A stretch of 14,404 nt of DNA from Dorea sp. AM10-31 (GTDB lineage: Bacteria; Bacillota; Clostridia; Lachnospirales; Lachnospiraceae): the NCBI RefSeq assembly GCF_003435815.1, contig NZ_QTUV01000013.1, positions 35,570 to 49,973 on the forward strand. The letters run 5' to 3'. Positions 1 to 8,181 of this stretch are shown piece after piece. Both the position numbers and the translations under genes were made by a program. The notes beneath the pieces are model-generated. The model made no database searches and was not told the origin of the DNA. It saw nothing but the letters and a program-made list of their open reading frames with translations. Position 1 is the stretch's first letter. Each line of letters starts with the position of its first letter.

Positions 1-1455
1 GATCCCTTGCATTCTATGGGATTTAATCCATTGGAGCAGATTAAAGAAGAATATATGAATGGGAATTACGCAGAGGCAGAATTACTGGCACAGGCATTCA
101 GTTATTCTATTTTTAATCCAGATAGCCCGGCAAATACAGATTCTTTCTGGCAGGATACATCTTCTTCATTGTTAACTGCATTGATATTAGCACATGTAGA
201 TGATTGCCTGCGAGAACACGAAGAAGAAAAGATAAATATGTATTCAATCATCAATACTTTTACAGAATTAGCCACTATCACAAATGAAAAAAATCCAAAT
301 GTAACGGCACTGGATAGTTATTTTGCGCAAAGACCGGCATTGGATCGTGCAAAAATGAAATATGCTGGTATTCAGGTTACCGGAGATCGTACAAAGGGAT
401 CAATATTTGCATCCATGCTTACTAAACTTACAATATTTACTTTTGAGAATATTGCAAAAATGACAGCTAAGAGCAGTGTACAGCTAGAAAATATCGGATT
501 TAGTGAAAAACCAATGGCAATATTTTTAGGTATTCCGGATTACGATAAATCGACACATTTCTTGGCAACGGTGTTTATACGTCAATTAACATTTGTGCTG
601 GAAAAGAAAGCTACCAGATCAAAAACTGGTAAATGTGATAGACCGGTGAAGTTCATTTGTGATGAATTTGGAAATTTACCGGCAATAGAAGGTATGGCGA
701 ATATTATTACAGTATGCCTTGGAAGGAATATATCATTTGATCTTTATATTCAGGCACATTCACAAATGAAAAAGCTGTATGGTGACGATGCAGAAACATT
801 GATGGGAAACTGCGGAAATCACATATTCATATTAACGAATGATGATGCAACTGCTAAAAACTTTTCTGAAAATCTGGGAAATGAAACGATCGTAGATATC
901 CAAAGATCGGGAGATAAACTGACAATGAAAAAATATTTTTCGGAATCAACAATGGAAAAGCCATTACTTAGCATGAACCAGTTGGAAGAGTTGCAAGAAG
1001 GTGAGTGTGTAATTAAGCGTGTGATGAAGCGGCGAGATCTGAAGGGACACAGAATTCGACCGACACCGATTTTTAATTCTGTAGAATCTGGAAAAGTATT
1101 TTTGTTCCGTTATGAATATCTGCAAAATACATTTCCAAATCCGGATCAGATTGATATGAATAAAATGAATCCGGAAGACTGCAGTTACATACAACTGGAG
1201 AATATTGTATTTGATTACCGAAAAGCATTTGCTCATTTTCAAAATGGTGGGGACAGTCGGTCTGCGGAACCAAAAAAGTTGTCCGAATTGTCAAATTGTG
1301 ATGAAATCATTCGCTTGACAAAGCATATGTTCGGCATAGATGTAAATACGAATACATTTATTATAGATCTGATAAAAGTAATAAATGATAGTGATGCAAA
1401 AAAAGAAGATAAGCAAGCCATGATCAGTATGATCGAGTTCAGTATGGCAGCTTAG
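1..1455 (+). CDS. VirD4/TraG-family type IV coupling protein, C-terminal part (cut by left edge)
   Basis: This is the ATPase that couples the relaxase-DNA complex to the T4SS channel at the membrane. The frame is already open at base 1 (Asp-Pro precede the first possible TTG start), so the N-terminal membrane helices and Walker A lie outside the window; about 484 residues are visible. The sequence directly shows a HSMGFNPL segment near the left edge, typical of the region after Walker A in this family. It also shows a Walker B motif (FICDEFGNLP, bases about 652-681) and the downstream QAHSQMKKLYG sensor-like motif (about 751-783). A stretch around 820-840 (GNCGNHIFI) also fits VirD4. The stop is TAG 1453-1455, and the next gene starts 15 bases later in the same operon. 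Members of the family usually have about 600 residues, so roughly 100-150 are missing. Closest named systems by architecture are pSK41 TrsK and Tn1549-type VirD4. Confidence 0.93.
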   Translation, partial: DPLHSMGFNPLEQIKEEYMNGNYAEAELLAQAFSYSIFNPDSPANTDSFWQDTSSSLLTALILAHVDDCLREHEEEKINMYSIINTFTELATITNEKNPNVTALDSYFAQRPALDRAKMKYAGIQVTGDRTKGSIFASMLTKLTIFTFENIAKMTAKSSVQLENIGFSEKPMAIFLGIPDYDKSTHFLATVFIRQLTFVLEKKATRSKTGKCDRPVKFICDEFGNLPAIEGMANIITVCLGRNISFDLYIQAHSQMKKLYGDDAETLMGNCGNHIFILTNDDATAKNFSENLGNETIVDIQRSGDKLTMKKYFSESTMEKPLLSMNQLEELQEGECVIKRVMKRRDLKGHRIRPTPIFNSVESGKVFLFRYEYLQNTFPNPDQIDMNKMNPEDCSYIQLENIVFDYRKAFAHFQNGGDSRSAEPKKLSELSNCDEIIRLTKHMFGIDVNTNTFIIDLIKVINDSDAKKEDKQAMISMIEFSMAA

Positions 1456-1470
1456 AGGAAGGATTTGATT

Positions 1471-3354
1471 ATGCACAGGAAAAAATATTACATAGGTGCA
1501 GCGTTGATTGCAGCATTGGTCATTCTGTTTCCAGCAACAGCATTTGCTGTAGACGAAAAAGGCATATTGAAAGTGCTCATGAGGAACAATGATATTCTTG
1601 CAATCAACAACATAGTTTCATCAGCAGTCCGGTGGTGTGGATGGTCACTAGTGAAAGGGCTGGCATGGGTTGCCACGAATGCAGCTAATTTATTTGATAA
1701 TTGCTTTAAATTAGTGGATTTCACAAAGTGGGGGCCGGTAGAAAACTTTATCAAAGCATGGAAACCGGTATTTGTATCATTAGTTTCGCTATCGCTGCTT
1801 TTTCTTGGCATTGTACTTATCTTTTGGCATGAAAAGAAACCAAAGTTTGTCATGAATCTGTGCCTGGCGGTATTAATCGTATCGTCTTCCGGCTATCTGA
1901 TCCAGCAGTTGAATGGCTTTCTTGCTGATGATATGCGTAGTGCAATCGTGAACGATAATGCGGCGGAAAAATCAAAGGGCATTGTATATGACATGGTGGG
2001 TTCTTCCGTATTTGACCTTATATATTTAGATGATCACATTAAAGGTGGTCTTATGAATATGACGAAGAAAAATCGGGTTACCTATTCCGATTTTTCAGAA
2101 GATGATATGGCAATGATTGATATCAACGAAATAGTGAAGCCTGATGATGTGAAAGAAAGCTCAAAAGATCTGATGTCTCACAGAATCCTATACAGACAGG
2201 ATAATATCCAGGTAAAAGAAAGTTATAACGGAATTGCCTGGACAGATTTATTAAATGAATACTATTACCGGTATAACATACAGTGGTTTAACTGCATATT
2301 AGGGTTATGTTCTCTGATATTGATCTATGTCTGCCTGGCATATAAAGTAGTTCGGATTATATACGAAATCGTGATACAGCGAGTGCTTGCAGTATTATAT
2401 TCCGCTAATTTATCAAATAGCCAAAAGACGTTAAAAATTATGGATAGCATTAAAGACAGCTACATTACGTTAGTTCTTGTGATGATATGTTTGAAAATAT
2501 ACCTGTTAGCATATAAGTTCATAAATCAGACAGGATTTTCAGGATTCACACAGGCTATGATCCTTCTTTTTATCGCTTTTGCGGTAATTGATGGACCTAA
2601 TATTATCCAGAAACTTACTGGTATTGATGCAGGATTATCTTCCGGAACCGGAAAAATCATGGCAGGTATTCAGGCTTCCAGAATTGCAGGAATGATGATG
2701 AGTAAAGGACTTAGCGGAATGACAAATAGCAGTACTTTGGATAAAGAGAGTCGTACGAATAATACGGATCAGAGCGCAAAGGCAAATATTGCAGAAAATA
2801 TGAATCAGAAAAATGCGGAAATGCCTGGAGAAGCAAGTACAAATGCAAACGAAACGAATGAAAATCAAAAAGAAGAAAATAGCCAGAATGATGCTGGAAA
2901 TGCTATGAATTTGCAAAATAACAATACAGATCCGGAAATGGAAAACGCAGTTGATTCCGCAGAGTTAGGAACGGAATCTGCAAATTCTATAGAAAGCTTG
3001 AATGGGGCAGATAGCGGAGAAATGACAGGGGCAGAACTTCCGGAGTCTGAAAGTATAGATGCAGAGATCCCGATTTCTAATGACATGATGGATAGTTTGA
3101 ATGGCGTTGATCCGTTAAATAAAAATGCAAATCTGGAAGATATGAACAAAGAAATCAGCCATCCGGATGAGTTGACAAAAAGAGATATCAATCATAATGG
3201 AACGGTAGAGTTTGACGGACAGATTTTTCATCAGACATGGAAAGGTGTGTTAGAAGCAGATTCTTCTAATGGAAAAACGATGGATTCTACAAGTAAGACA
3301 CAAGGACAGATGGAACAGAAGAAGACAGCTCCAAAGGATATTTTTAATCCATAA
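1471..3354 (+). CDS. VirB6/TrbL-like polytopic T4SS channel protein with acidic tail
   Basis: Likely inner-channel component of the conjugation machine. I place the start at ATG 1471 (627 residues) because GAGGAAGGA at 1455-1463 is well spaced from it and sits almost on the in-frame TTG at 1465. Residues 1-26 look like a signal peptide (MHRKK, hydrophobic core, AFA before Val-Asp). Hydrophobic segments follow near 100-118, 126-145, 272-312, 332-350 and 361-375. The IDGPNIIQKLTGIDAGLSSG segment (373-392) is characteristic of TrbL/VirB6-like proteins of clostridial conjugative elements, as I recall the family. From about residue 414 the protein is hydrophilic and rich in Asn, Glu, Asp and Ser for some 210 residues, with no predicted membrane segment, so it is probably disordered. 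Its place between VirD4 and VirB3/VirB4 genes supports the role. Confidence 0.82.
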   Translation: MHRKKYYIGAALIAALVILFPATAFAVDEKGILKVLMRNNDILAINNIVSSAVRWCGWSLVKGLAWVATNAANLFDNCFKLVDFTKWGPVENFIKAWKPVFVSLVSLSLLFLGIVLIFWHEKKPKFVMNLCLAVLIVSSSGYLIQQLNGFLADDMRSAIVNDNAAEKSKGIVYDMVGSSVFDLIYLDDHIKGGLMNMTKKNRVTYSDFSEDDMAMIDINEIVKPDDVKESSKDLMSHRILYRQDNIQVKESYNGIAWTDLLNEYYYRYNIQWFNCILGLCSLILIYVCLAYKVVRIIYEIVIQRVLAVLYSANLSNSQKTLKIMDSIKDSYITLVLVMICLKIYLLAYKFINQTGFSGFTQAMILLFIAFAVIDGPNIIQKLTGIDAGLSSGTGKIMAGIQASRIAGMMMSKGLSGMTNSSTLDKESRTNNTDQSAKANIAENMNQKNAEMPGEASTNANETNENQKEENSQNDAGNAMNLQNNNTDPEMENAVDSAELGTESANSIESLNGADSGEMTGAELPESESIDAEIPISNDMMDSLNGVDPLNKNANLEDMNKEISHPDELTKRDINHNGTVEFDGQIFHQTWKGVLEADSSNGKTMDSTSKTQGQMEQKKTAPKDIFNP

Positions 3355-3380
3355 AAAAATGGCAGGAAGGAAGAAAGGCA

Positions 3381-4235
3381 ATGCGATATCTGGTAGCAAA
3401 AGATATTAAATCCGAAACGAAGGTTTCAAAAAATATTTATATTTACGACTTTTTCTTTATCTTAATATACATGAGTGTATCACTGGTGCTTGCAAATTTA
3501 GTGCACCCGTCACTTAAGATTGTTTTTTTCATTTATTCTTTGGGGATGGCTGTGTTCTTAACCGCAAAATCTTACTATAACAAAAAAAGGCGTAATTACG
3601 AAAGCGTCATGATTATGCTGCGGAGAGATAAAGAAAGTTATTCCCCGGTCTTGAATAAAAGCCGGAGGCGGGAACGTATAGAGAAGGAAGAGGGATACCA
3701 AATGAAGAAAGGAAAAAAGGTAAAAAAAAGTATTCTTGAAAAAATAGATGTTGCAGAGTACCTGGAGGAAGGCTATTACCGGATGAAGGATGGAACTTAT
3801 ATGAATCTTGTTCAGATCAATTCAAAAGACCTGATCAATTCATCGGCGGATGAAGTGGAGTACGATTGCATGAAGTTTGCGAAGTTGTACAAGCTGTTTG
3901 AAAATGACTTGAAATTGGTAGTGTTAAATTTCCCTTGCGATACAAAGGAACAGCAGGCTTATCTGCAGCGGAAAATAAACGCAACGAATAATCAAATGTA
4001 CAGAAAGTTCCTGCAGCAGAAATATGATGAGCTTGTATGGCTGGCGAAAAATAATACAACCAGAGAGTATTATTATATGGTTTATGCGAAAACACAGGAA
4101 GAGATGCAAAAAGAGATGTTGACATTGAAATCTACGCTTCATCTTGGAAATGATGGATTATTACTGGAAATACCGGAAGAAAAAAAGCACAAAATATTAT
4201 ACCGCTTATATAATAAAAATTCACTAGTCGCATAG
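3381..4235 (+). CDS. VirB3/PrgI-like membrane segment joined to a TrsD-like domain
   Basis: T4SS core protein of 284 residues, in the slot where VirB3-like and TrsD-like genes are found in pSK41-type modules. Residues 1-20 are charged, followed by two hydrophobic segments (about 22-41 and 45-62), the layout of VirB3/PrgI/DUF5592-type proteins. A basic linker (68-120, many Lys/Arg) leads to a soluble region (about 115-280), which starts with an SILEKIDVAEYLEEGYYRMK segment and predicts as alternating strands and helices. It resembles the N-terminal domain of VirB4 or the separate TrsD protein. The ATG at 3381 follows AGGAAGGA and GAAAGG. The stop at 4233-4235 lies 9 bases before the VirB4 start, which implies co-expression. 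The fused arrangement is inference; a family search would decide whether the second half is TrsD-like. Confidence 0.68.
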   Translation: MRYLVAKDIKSETKVSKNIYIYDFFFILIYMSVSLVLANLVHPSLKIVFFIYSLGMAVFLTAKSYYNKKRRNYESVMIMLRRDKESYSPVLNKSRRRERIEKEEGYQMKKGKKVKKSILEKIDVAEYLEEGYYRMKDGTYMNLVQINSKDLINSSADEVEYDCMKFAKLYKLFENDLKLVVLNFPCDTKEQQAYLQRKINATNNQMYRKFLQQKYDELVWLAKNNTTREYYYMVYAKTQEEMQKEMLTLKSTLHLGNDGLLLEIPEEKKHKILYRLYNKNSLVA

Positions 4236-4244
4236 GAGATAAGG

Positions 4245-6167
4245 ATGTTTAGGAAAAAGAAAAAAAAGCAAAAGAAAAATAGTTATGATCCATATTTGAT
4301 GGAACGAATCCAGCCGCAGGGGGGAGTCACATTTGCGGACAGTCGCTATGTATTAACCGGAAGCGGATATGAGACATGTATACACATATATGAATTTCCG
4401 CAGAAACTGGAAGAGTTTTGGTTATCCAAAATTTGTAATATCAATAACACGATCACAACCGTTGATATTGCAACCGATAATATTATCGAGGTGCAGAAGA
4501 ATATTAACAGGTCAATGAGAGAGCAGCAGAGCCGCTATATGGAAGCGACCGATTTTCAGGAAAAATATAATGCTAAGCAGAGATATCAGGAGATGGAACG
4601 ACTCTACGATGAAATATCTGCAATGGGTGAAGTAATCAAATTATTACATGTCCGTATTTTTGTGGCAGATCCATCCTGGAATCAGTTGGAAGATAAAGTA
4701 AAAAATATCATGGCAAAATTAGAAAGTGGTGGATATAAAACTGCAATTTTCCTGAATGAATCCGAGACAGAGTGGATGTCTGTATTTCGTTCATATAACC
4801 GTCAGCAGCAAGAACCTTTCTTTACATATGGACAACCGTTAACTGCAAGTGTTGTGGCGGCCGGAAATCCGTTTCACTACAGCTCCTTAGAAGATCCGAC
4901 AGGAGATTTTCTGGGACGTACGCCATGTGGTGGAAATGTTTTATTTAACGAATTTACAAAAACAATTACAAGGCTGTACTATAACTCCATTGTTTTCGGA
5001 ACAATGGGTTCCGGAAAATCTACTCTTTTGAAAAAACGTTTTCTGAGCAATGCGATCAAAGGAAATTATGTACGTACATTTGATATTTCCGGAGAATTTA
5101 CGATCCTAACCAAAACACTTGGTGGCAAAGTAATTAAACTGGATGGAACAAATGGCGTATTAAATCCATTAGAGGTATTACGTGCGGAAGACAATGAAGG
5201 AATCTCCTTTATCCGGCATATCTCTAAGGTTTCCACTTTGTATAAATATCTGGTGGAAGGAAATACAAGCGTAGAAGAAATCGTTGAGTTTGAAGAGCTT
5301 TTGAGAGAACTATATAAGAATTTCGGAATGGAATTGAAAAGTGGACAGGCTGTTACCCAGATTACTGGATTGCCGGCGGACAGATATCCGATTTTTTCAG
5401 ATTTTCTAAAATTTCTTGATAAAAAAATAGAAGAAATGCAGGAAAGTACCTATGTAAATGAAGTAGGGATGGAGCTGATCAAGAAAAAATTAATTTTGGT
5501 AGATAAGATCCGGCGTGTGATTGGAAACGTTGTTGAAACATATGGATCCTTATTTGATGGGTATACATCTATTGACAATATATTGGATGAGCAAATCGTA
5601 ACTTTCGATTTGTCAACCGTAAAAGAAATGAAAGCATCGATTTTTGATGCACAGATTTTTAATATGATCTCTCTGTGCTGGGATAACTGTGTAACGAATG
5701 GAAAGTTAATGTCAGAAATGTATCGAAAAGGTGAGATTGAATTAGAAGATATTACCAGTTTCCTGATGATTATTGATGAGAGCCATCGATGGCTGAATGC
5801 TAAAAAAAGACACGCGCTGGAATTAATTACCATTTATTTACGAGAGGCAAGAAAATTTTTTGGCGGCATCATGTTGGCAAGCCAGTCCATTCGTGACTAT
5901 GTTCCGGAAGGATCTGCAGATGAGGCAATCGATGATTTGAAAAAGATTTTTGAATTGACACAGTACAAATTTATATTTCATCAGGATTCCAACACACTGC
6001 CGTTACTTGACCGGATATTTGAAAGTACATTGACCAGATCGCAGCGAAATAAGATCCCTAAATTGGAAGTTGGCGAAAATATCTTATGCATTGCATCGGA
6101 TAAAAATTTGGAGTTCCGCGTGCATCTGACGAAAGAGGAAGAAAAGCTGTTTAACGGAGGCGTTTAG
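4245..6167 (+). CDS. VirB4-family T4SS ATPase
   Basis: This 640-residue hexameric ATPase energises assembly and substrate passage at the cytoplasmic face of the T4SS. The sequence shows a very basic N-terminus (FRKKKKKQKK), an N-terminal domain to about residue 240, then Walker A GTMGSGKST (252-260), the FDISGEF strand (279-285), Walker B FLMIIDESH (506-514; Asp511, Glu512), an arginine-containing REARKFFGG helix (533-541) and the LASQS motif (544-548). Length and motif order match VirB4/TrsE/CD1110-type ATPases; all catalytic residues appear intact. The N-terminal domain looks short for VirB4, consistent with part of it being supplied by the preceding TrsD-like gene. The ATG at 4245 follows AGGAG at 4234-4238. 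Its stop TAG shares the G with the GTG start of the next gene, indicating translational coupling. Confidence 0.95.
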   Translation: MFRKKKKKQKKNSYDPYLMERIQPQGGVTFADSRYVLTGSGYETCIHIYEFPQKLEEFWLSKICNINNTITTVDIATDNIIEVQKNINRSMREQQSRYMEATDFQEKYNAKQRYQEMERLYDEISAMGEVIKLLHVRIFVADPSWNQLEDKVKNIMAKLESGGYKTAIFLNESETEWMSVFRSYNRQQQEPFFTYGQPLTASVVAAGNPFHYSSLEDPTGDFLGRTPCGGNVLFNEFTKTITRLYYNSIVFGTMGSGKSTLLKKRFLSNAIKGNYVRTFDISGEFTILTKTLGGKVIKLDGTNGVLNPLEVLRAEDNEGISFIRHISKVSTLYKYLVEGNTSVEEIVEFEELLRELYKNFGMELKSGQAVTQITGLPADRYPIFSDFLKFLDKKIEEMQESTYVNEVGMELIKKKLILVDKIRRVIGNVVETYGSLFDGYTSIDNILDEQIVTFDLSTVKEMKASIFDAQIFNMISLCWDNCVTNGKLMSEMYRKGEIELEDITSFLMIIDESHRWLNAKKRHALELITIYLREARKFFGGIMLASQSIRDYVPEGSADEAIDDLKKIFELTQYKFIFHQDSNTLPLLDRIFESTLTRSQRNKIPKLEVGENILCIASDKNLEFRVHLTKEEEKLFNGGV

Positions 6168-7261
6168 TGGATGTTACAAGGAAGATAAAAAAAACAATAT
6201 TTATAATAGGAATTGCTGCGTTGGCATTAATGCTGATCGGAGTCACTACAACAACACAGAGTATCGTAATGATTTTAGGTATCATTAATGGAGAAAACGA
6301 GAATGGAAATGATGATGTTCAGGATGTAGAAATCGATTTAGATGGGATGCCGCCCTGGGTTACAAATGAAATCTTGGTAACTAGTTTGCAACTGCAGGAA
6401 AAATATGGAATCTATGCTAGTGTGACGATCGCGCAGGCTCAGCAGGAAGTTGGCGGTACATGGGATGGAACGTCTCTATACAATACAGCGTCAAAAGAAT
6501 ATAACTTATTCGGACTCAAAGCAACGGGAACTGGAAGTAGCTGGAAGGGTGAAGTCACATGGGATGGAACCAGAGGAGCCACCGGTACATATCGAAAATA
6601 TACGTCCTACTCGCAAGGACTGAAAGATAGGGCGAGGCTTTTACTTACTTCTTCAGCTTATAAAAAGATAGCAGAAACAGCAAGAAAGAGATCTGGAAGC
6701 CAGGCACAGTTAGAAGCATTATCAAAATCTCCATGGTGCGAGAATCAGTATAATACTTTGAATATGTATATGAAAAAATTCAATCTTTCCAGGCTGGATC
6801 ATATGACTGTGGCAGGATTATCTAATACCGATAGCACCGGAGGCGAATCTACCGGAGGGCAGGATCTGAAGCACGCTACAAAAAAACAGAAAAAGGTATA
6901 TAACGTAGCCATGCAGGGAAGTTTGTTTGGCTGCCGTGGCGGCCAGTGTCAGAAATGGGTTGCTACGGTATATCAGAAAGCGTTAGGTGGACGGTATAAA
7001 TCTATATGCTGTGCACACAATGGTTGGATGACATGGGGCGTATCTACTTCGACAAAAAATATTCCGATTGGGGCAACGGTTTATAACAGGGGTTCCGGAA
7101 AATCGGGAAGCTGCCACGCATTGCTCGGTCATGTTGGTATATATGTTGGCAACGGCATGGTTGTGTCGAATACCGGTATTTGGAAAAAACAGACATTAAC
7201 TTCATTTGTGAAAAATGGATGGTTTGGATGGGGTTGGAACGCAGGCGAACCATTGAATTAA
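6167..7261 (+). CDS. Bifunctional peptidoglycan hydrolase of the T4SS (glucosaminidase plus NlpC/P60- or CHAP-like peptidase)
   Basis: VirB1-like enzyme that opens the cell wall locally for the transfer apparatus. The GTG start at 6167 is preceded by GGAGG at 6156-6160; no better in-frame ATG exists nearby. Residues 1-11 are basic and 12-40 hydrophobic, giving a membrane anchor with the rest outside. Residues about 62-210 form a glucosaminidase (FlgJ/LytG-like) domain: AQAQQEVGG with probable catalytic Glu94, YNLFGLK at 112-118, and a YRKYTSYSQG segment. A Ser/Thr/Gly-rich linker (218-233) leads to a papain-like peptidase domain with GGQCQKW (probable nucleophile Cys261) and LGHVGIYVGNG (His322). 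This two-domain plan matches TrsG/CD1108-type conjugation hydrolases. The peptidase could be classed as CHAP or NlpC/P60; I cannot separate these by eye. Confidence 0.9.
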   Translation: MDVTRKIKKTIFIIGIAALALMLIGVTTTTQSIVMILGIINGENENGNDDVQDVEIDLDGMPPWVTNEILVTSLQLQEKYGIYASVTIAQAQQEVGGTWDGTSLYNTASKEYNLFGLKATGTGSSWKGEVTWDGTRGATGTYRKYTSYSQGLKDRARLLLTSSAYKKIAETARKRSGSQAQLEALSKSPWCENQYNTLNMYMKKFNLSRLDHMTVAGLSNTDSTGGESTGGQDLKHATKKQKKVYNVAMQGSLFGCRGGQCQKWVATVYQKALGGRYKSICCAHNGWMTWGVSTSTKNIPIGATVYNRGSGKSGSCHALLGHVGIYVGNGMVVSNTGIWKKQTLTSFVKNGWFGWGWNAGEPLN

Positions 7262-7358
7262 TAGGTTGCACCAATGGATAGGCTGGTGTATCACACCGTA
7301 ACCATTTAACGATAGATTCCTTCCGGCTGATCCGGCCGGAAGAGAAAGGAGAAGATGG
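7262..7358 (+). promoter_or_regulatory. Structured intergenic leader with alternative hairpins
   Basis: This is the longest gap inside the transfer operon before 11274. GGTGT (7285-7289) can pair with ACACC (7293-7297) in a 3-base-loop hairpin. The overlapping TGGTGT (7284-7289) can instead pair, with one G-T wobble, with GCACCA (7268-7273). A separate stem TTCCGGC (7321-7327) / GCCGGAA (7335-7341) ends just before the GAAAGGAG ribosome-binding site of the next gene. An 11-codon frame starts at ATG 7274 and ends at TAA 7307-7309, across the first hairpin; it has no clear ribosome-binding site. No T-run follows the stems, so a simple intrinsic terminator is unlikely. RNA processing, mRNA stabilisation or attenuation are possible. 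Function is inferred only from base pairing. Confidence 0.4.
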
Positions 7359-7838
7359 ATGAAATCAAGAAGAATAATAGGAGTATTACTTATTATATTT
7401 GCAGTTGTATTGATGGGCATTATCTTTTTTGGAATGCCTGGACAGAGTAAAAAATCAGGAGAAAACGCAAAAATAGAAAAAGTTAAAAAAGAAAAAATAC
7501 GTACTAATAATGAAGAGAAAAGTGAAGAAGAAAAGACACAACAGGATGAATATCCACAGGAAGAATCAGAATTGAGTGATATTAAATGTGAAATCTGTGA
7601 TATGCGGACGGAAGTGAAAGAGCAGATAAAAAATTATGCAGCATTTGAAAATGCAATCAAAAACTGGATGCTGATGAATGGATATACAAATGAAAAAATT
7701 ATATCCAGAAATGATGTGACCACACAATATGATTCGGGGAAAAAATTATATTGGATGATCTTAGAAAAAGGAAACAAATCTTTTTACGTTGTGGAAGATA
7801 TGCAAAGCGGAACTTGTAAAACCATCGACAAGAAATAA
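7359..7838 (+). CDS. Membrane-anchored hypothetical protein of the transfer operon
   Basis: I do not recognise the family. The 159-residue product has a short basic start (MKSRR), one hydrophobic segment (about 6-25) that should act as an uncleaved anchor with the C-terminus outside, then a highly charged Lys/Glu stretch (about 30-70) and a small C-terminal domain (about 75-159). The C-terminal domain contains two close cysteines (CEIC) and a third near the end (GTCKTI), which might form disulfides outside the cell. The ATG at 7359 is served by GAAAGGAG at about 7344-7351. Its place after the wall hydrolase and before other anchored accessory proteins suggests an envelope-spanning accessory role in conjugation, but nothing in the sequence shows a specific function. 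Confidence 0.72.
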   Translation: MKSRRIIGVLLIIFAVVLMGIIFFGMPGQSKKSGENAKIEKVKKEKIRTNNEEKSEEEKTQQDEYPQEESELSDIKCEICDMRTEVKEQIKNYAAFENAIKNWMLMNGYTNEKIISRNDVTTQYDSGKKLYWMILEKGNKSFYVVEDMQSGTCKTIDKK

Positions 7839-7866
7839 AAATGTAAACAAATGAGGAGTGAGGAAA

Positions 7867-8181
7867 ATGAGACAGATGTATATATGTTGTCCGAGTGACA
7901 AGAAACTAGCATGTGAAGCAATTGCCAGAGAAAAATATAAAGATATGAAGATCTGTAAAGATCTAATGATGGCGGATGTGATGTTTGTCGTTGGGCCACC
8001 GGAATCCTGGAGTGAAAAAATGTGTCAGGATATGGAGTGGGGACGGACAGTGGAAATGGAATTGAAATACGTTAATGAAAAAATGGTAGATTCGAAATTC
8101 TATGAAGCGTTAATTTCTGAAAAAAAGACGGTTCAGATGTTACGCTCAGAGAAAATCTATGATTATGAGAGGGAACGCTAA
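7867..8181 (+). CDS. Small soluble protein, resembles DUF4406/nucleoside deoxyribosyltransferase-like fold
   Basis: A 104-residue cytosolic protein with no membrane segment. I start it at ATG 7867, 8 bases after GAGGAG (7853-7858); an in-frame GTG at 7858 overlaps that site and is less likely. It begins with a strand (MYICCPSD), followed by a helix (KLACEAIAREKY), then ADVMFVVGPPESWSE and a helix with a conserved-looking WGRTVEMELKY. The pattern of an initial YICCP-like strand, a D-V-FVVG strand and a following acidic helix resembles small DUF4406/nucleoside 2-deoxyribosyltransferase-like proteins, which bind nucleotides or nucleosides. That is a fold-level guess. Its TAA shares one base with the ATG of the next gene, so the two are translationally coupled. 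Confidence 0.72.
   Translation: MRQMYICCPSDKKLACEAIAREKYKDMKICKDLMMADVMFVVGPPESWSEKMCQDMEWGRTVEMELKYVNEKMVDSKFYEALISEKKTVQMLRSEKIYDYERER

Noticed and set aside
1488..1853. 121-codon leftward frame inside the VirB6-like gene
   Set aside because: Antisense shadow of a clear gene; no ribosome-binding site and no recognisable protein pattern.
2865..3191. 108-codon leftward frame opposite the acidic tail
   Set aside because: Ser-rich reading is the expected complement of the Asp/Asn/Glu-rich tail codons; no start signal.
5450..5833. 127-codon leftward frame inside the VirB4 gene
   Set aside because: Antisense shadow of a strongly supported gene with intact motifs.
7274..7309. 11-codon frame as a gene
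   Set aside because: No clear ribosome-binding site; kept only as part of the structured intergenic region.
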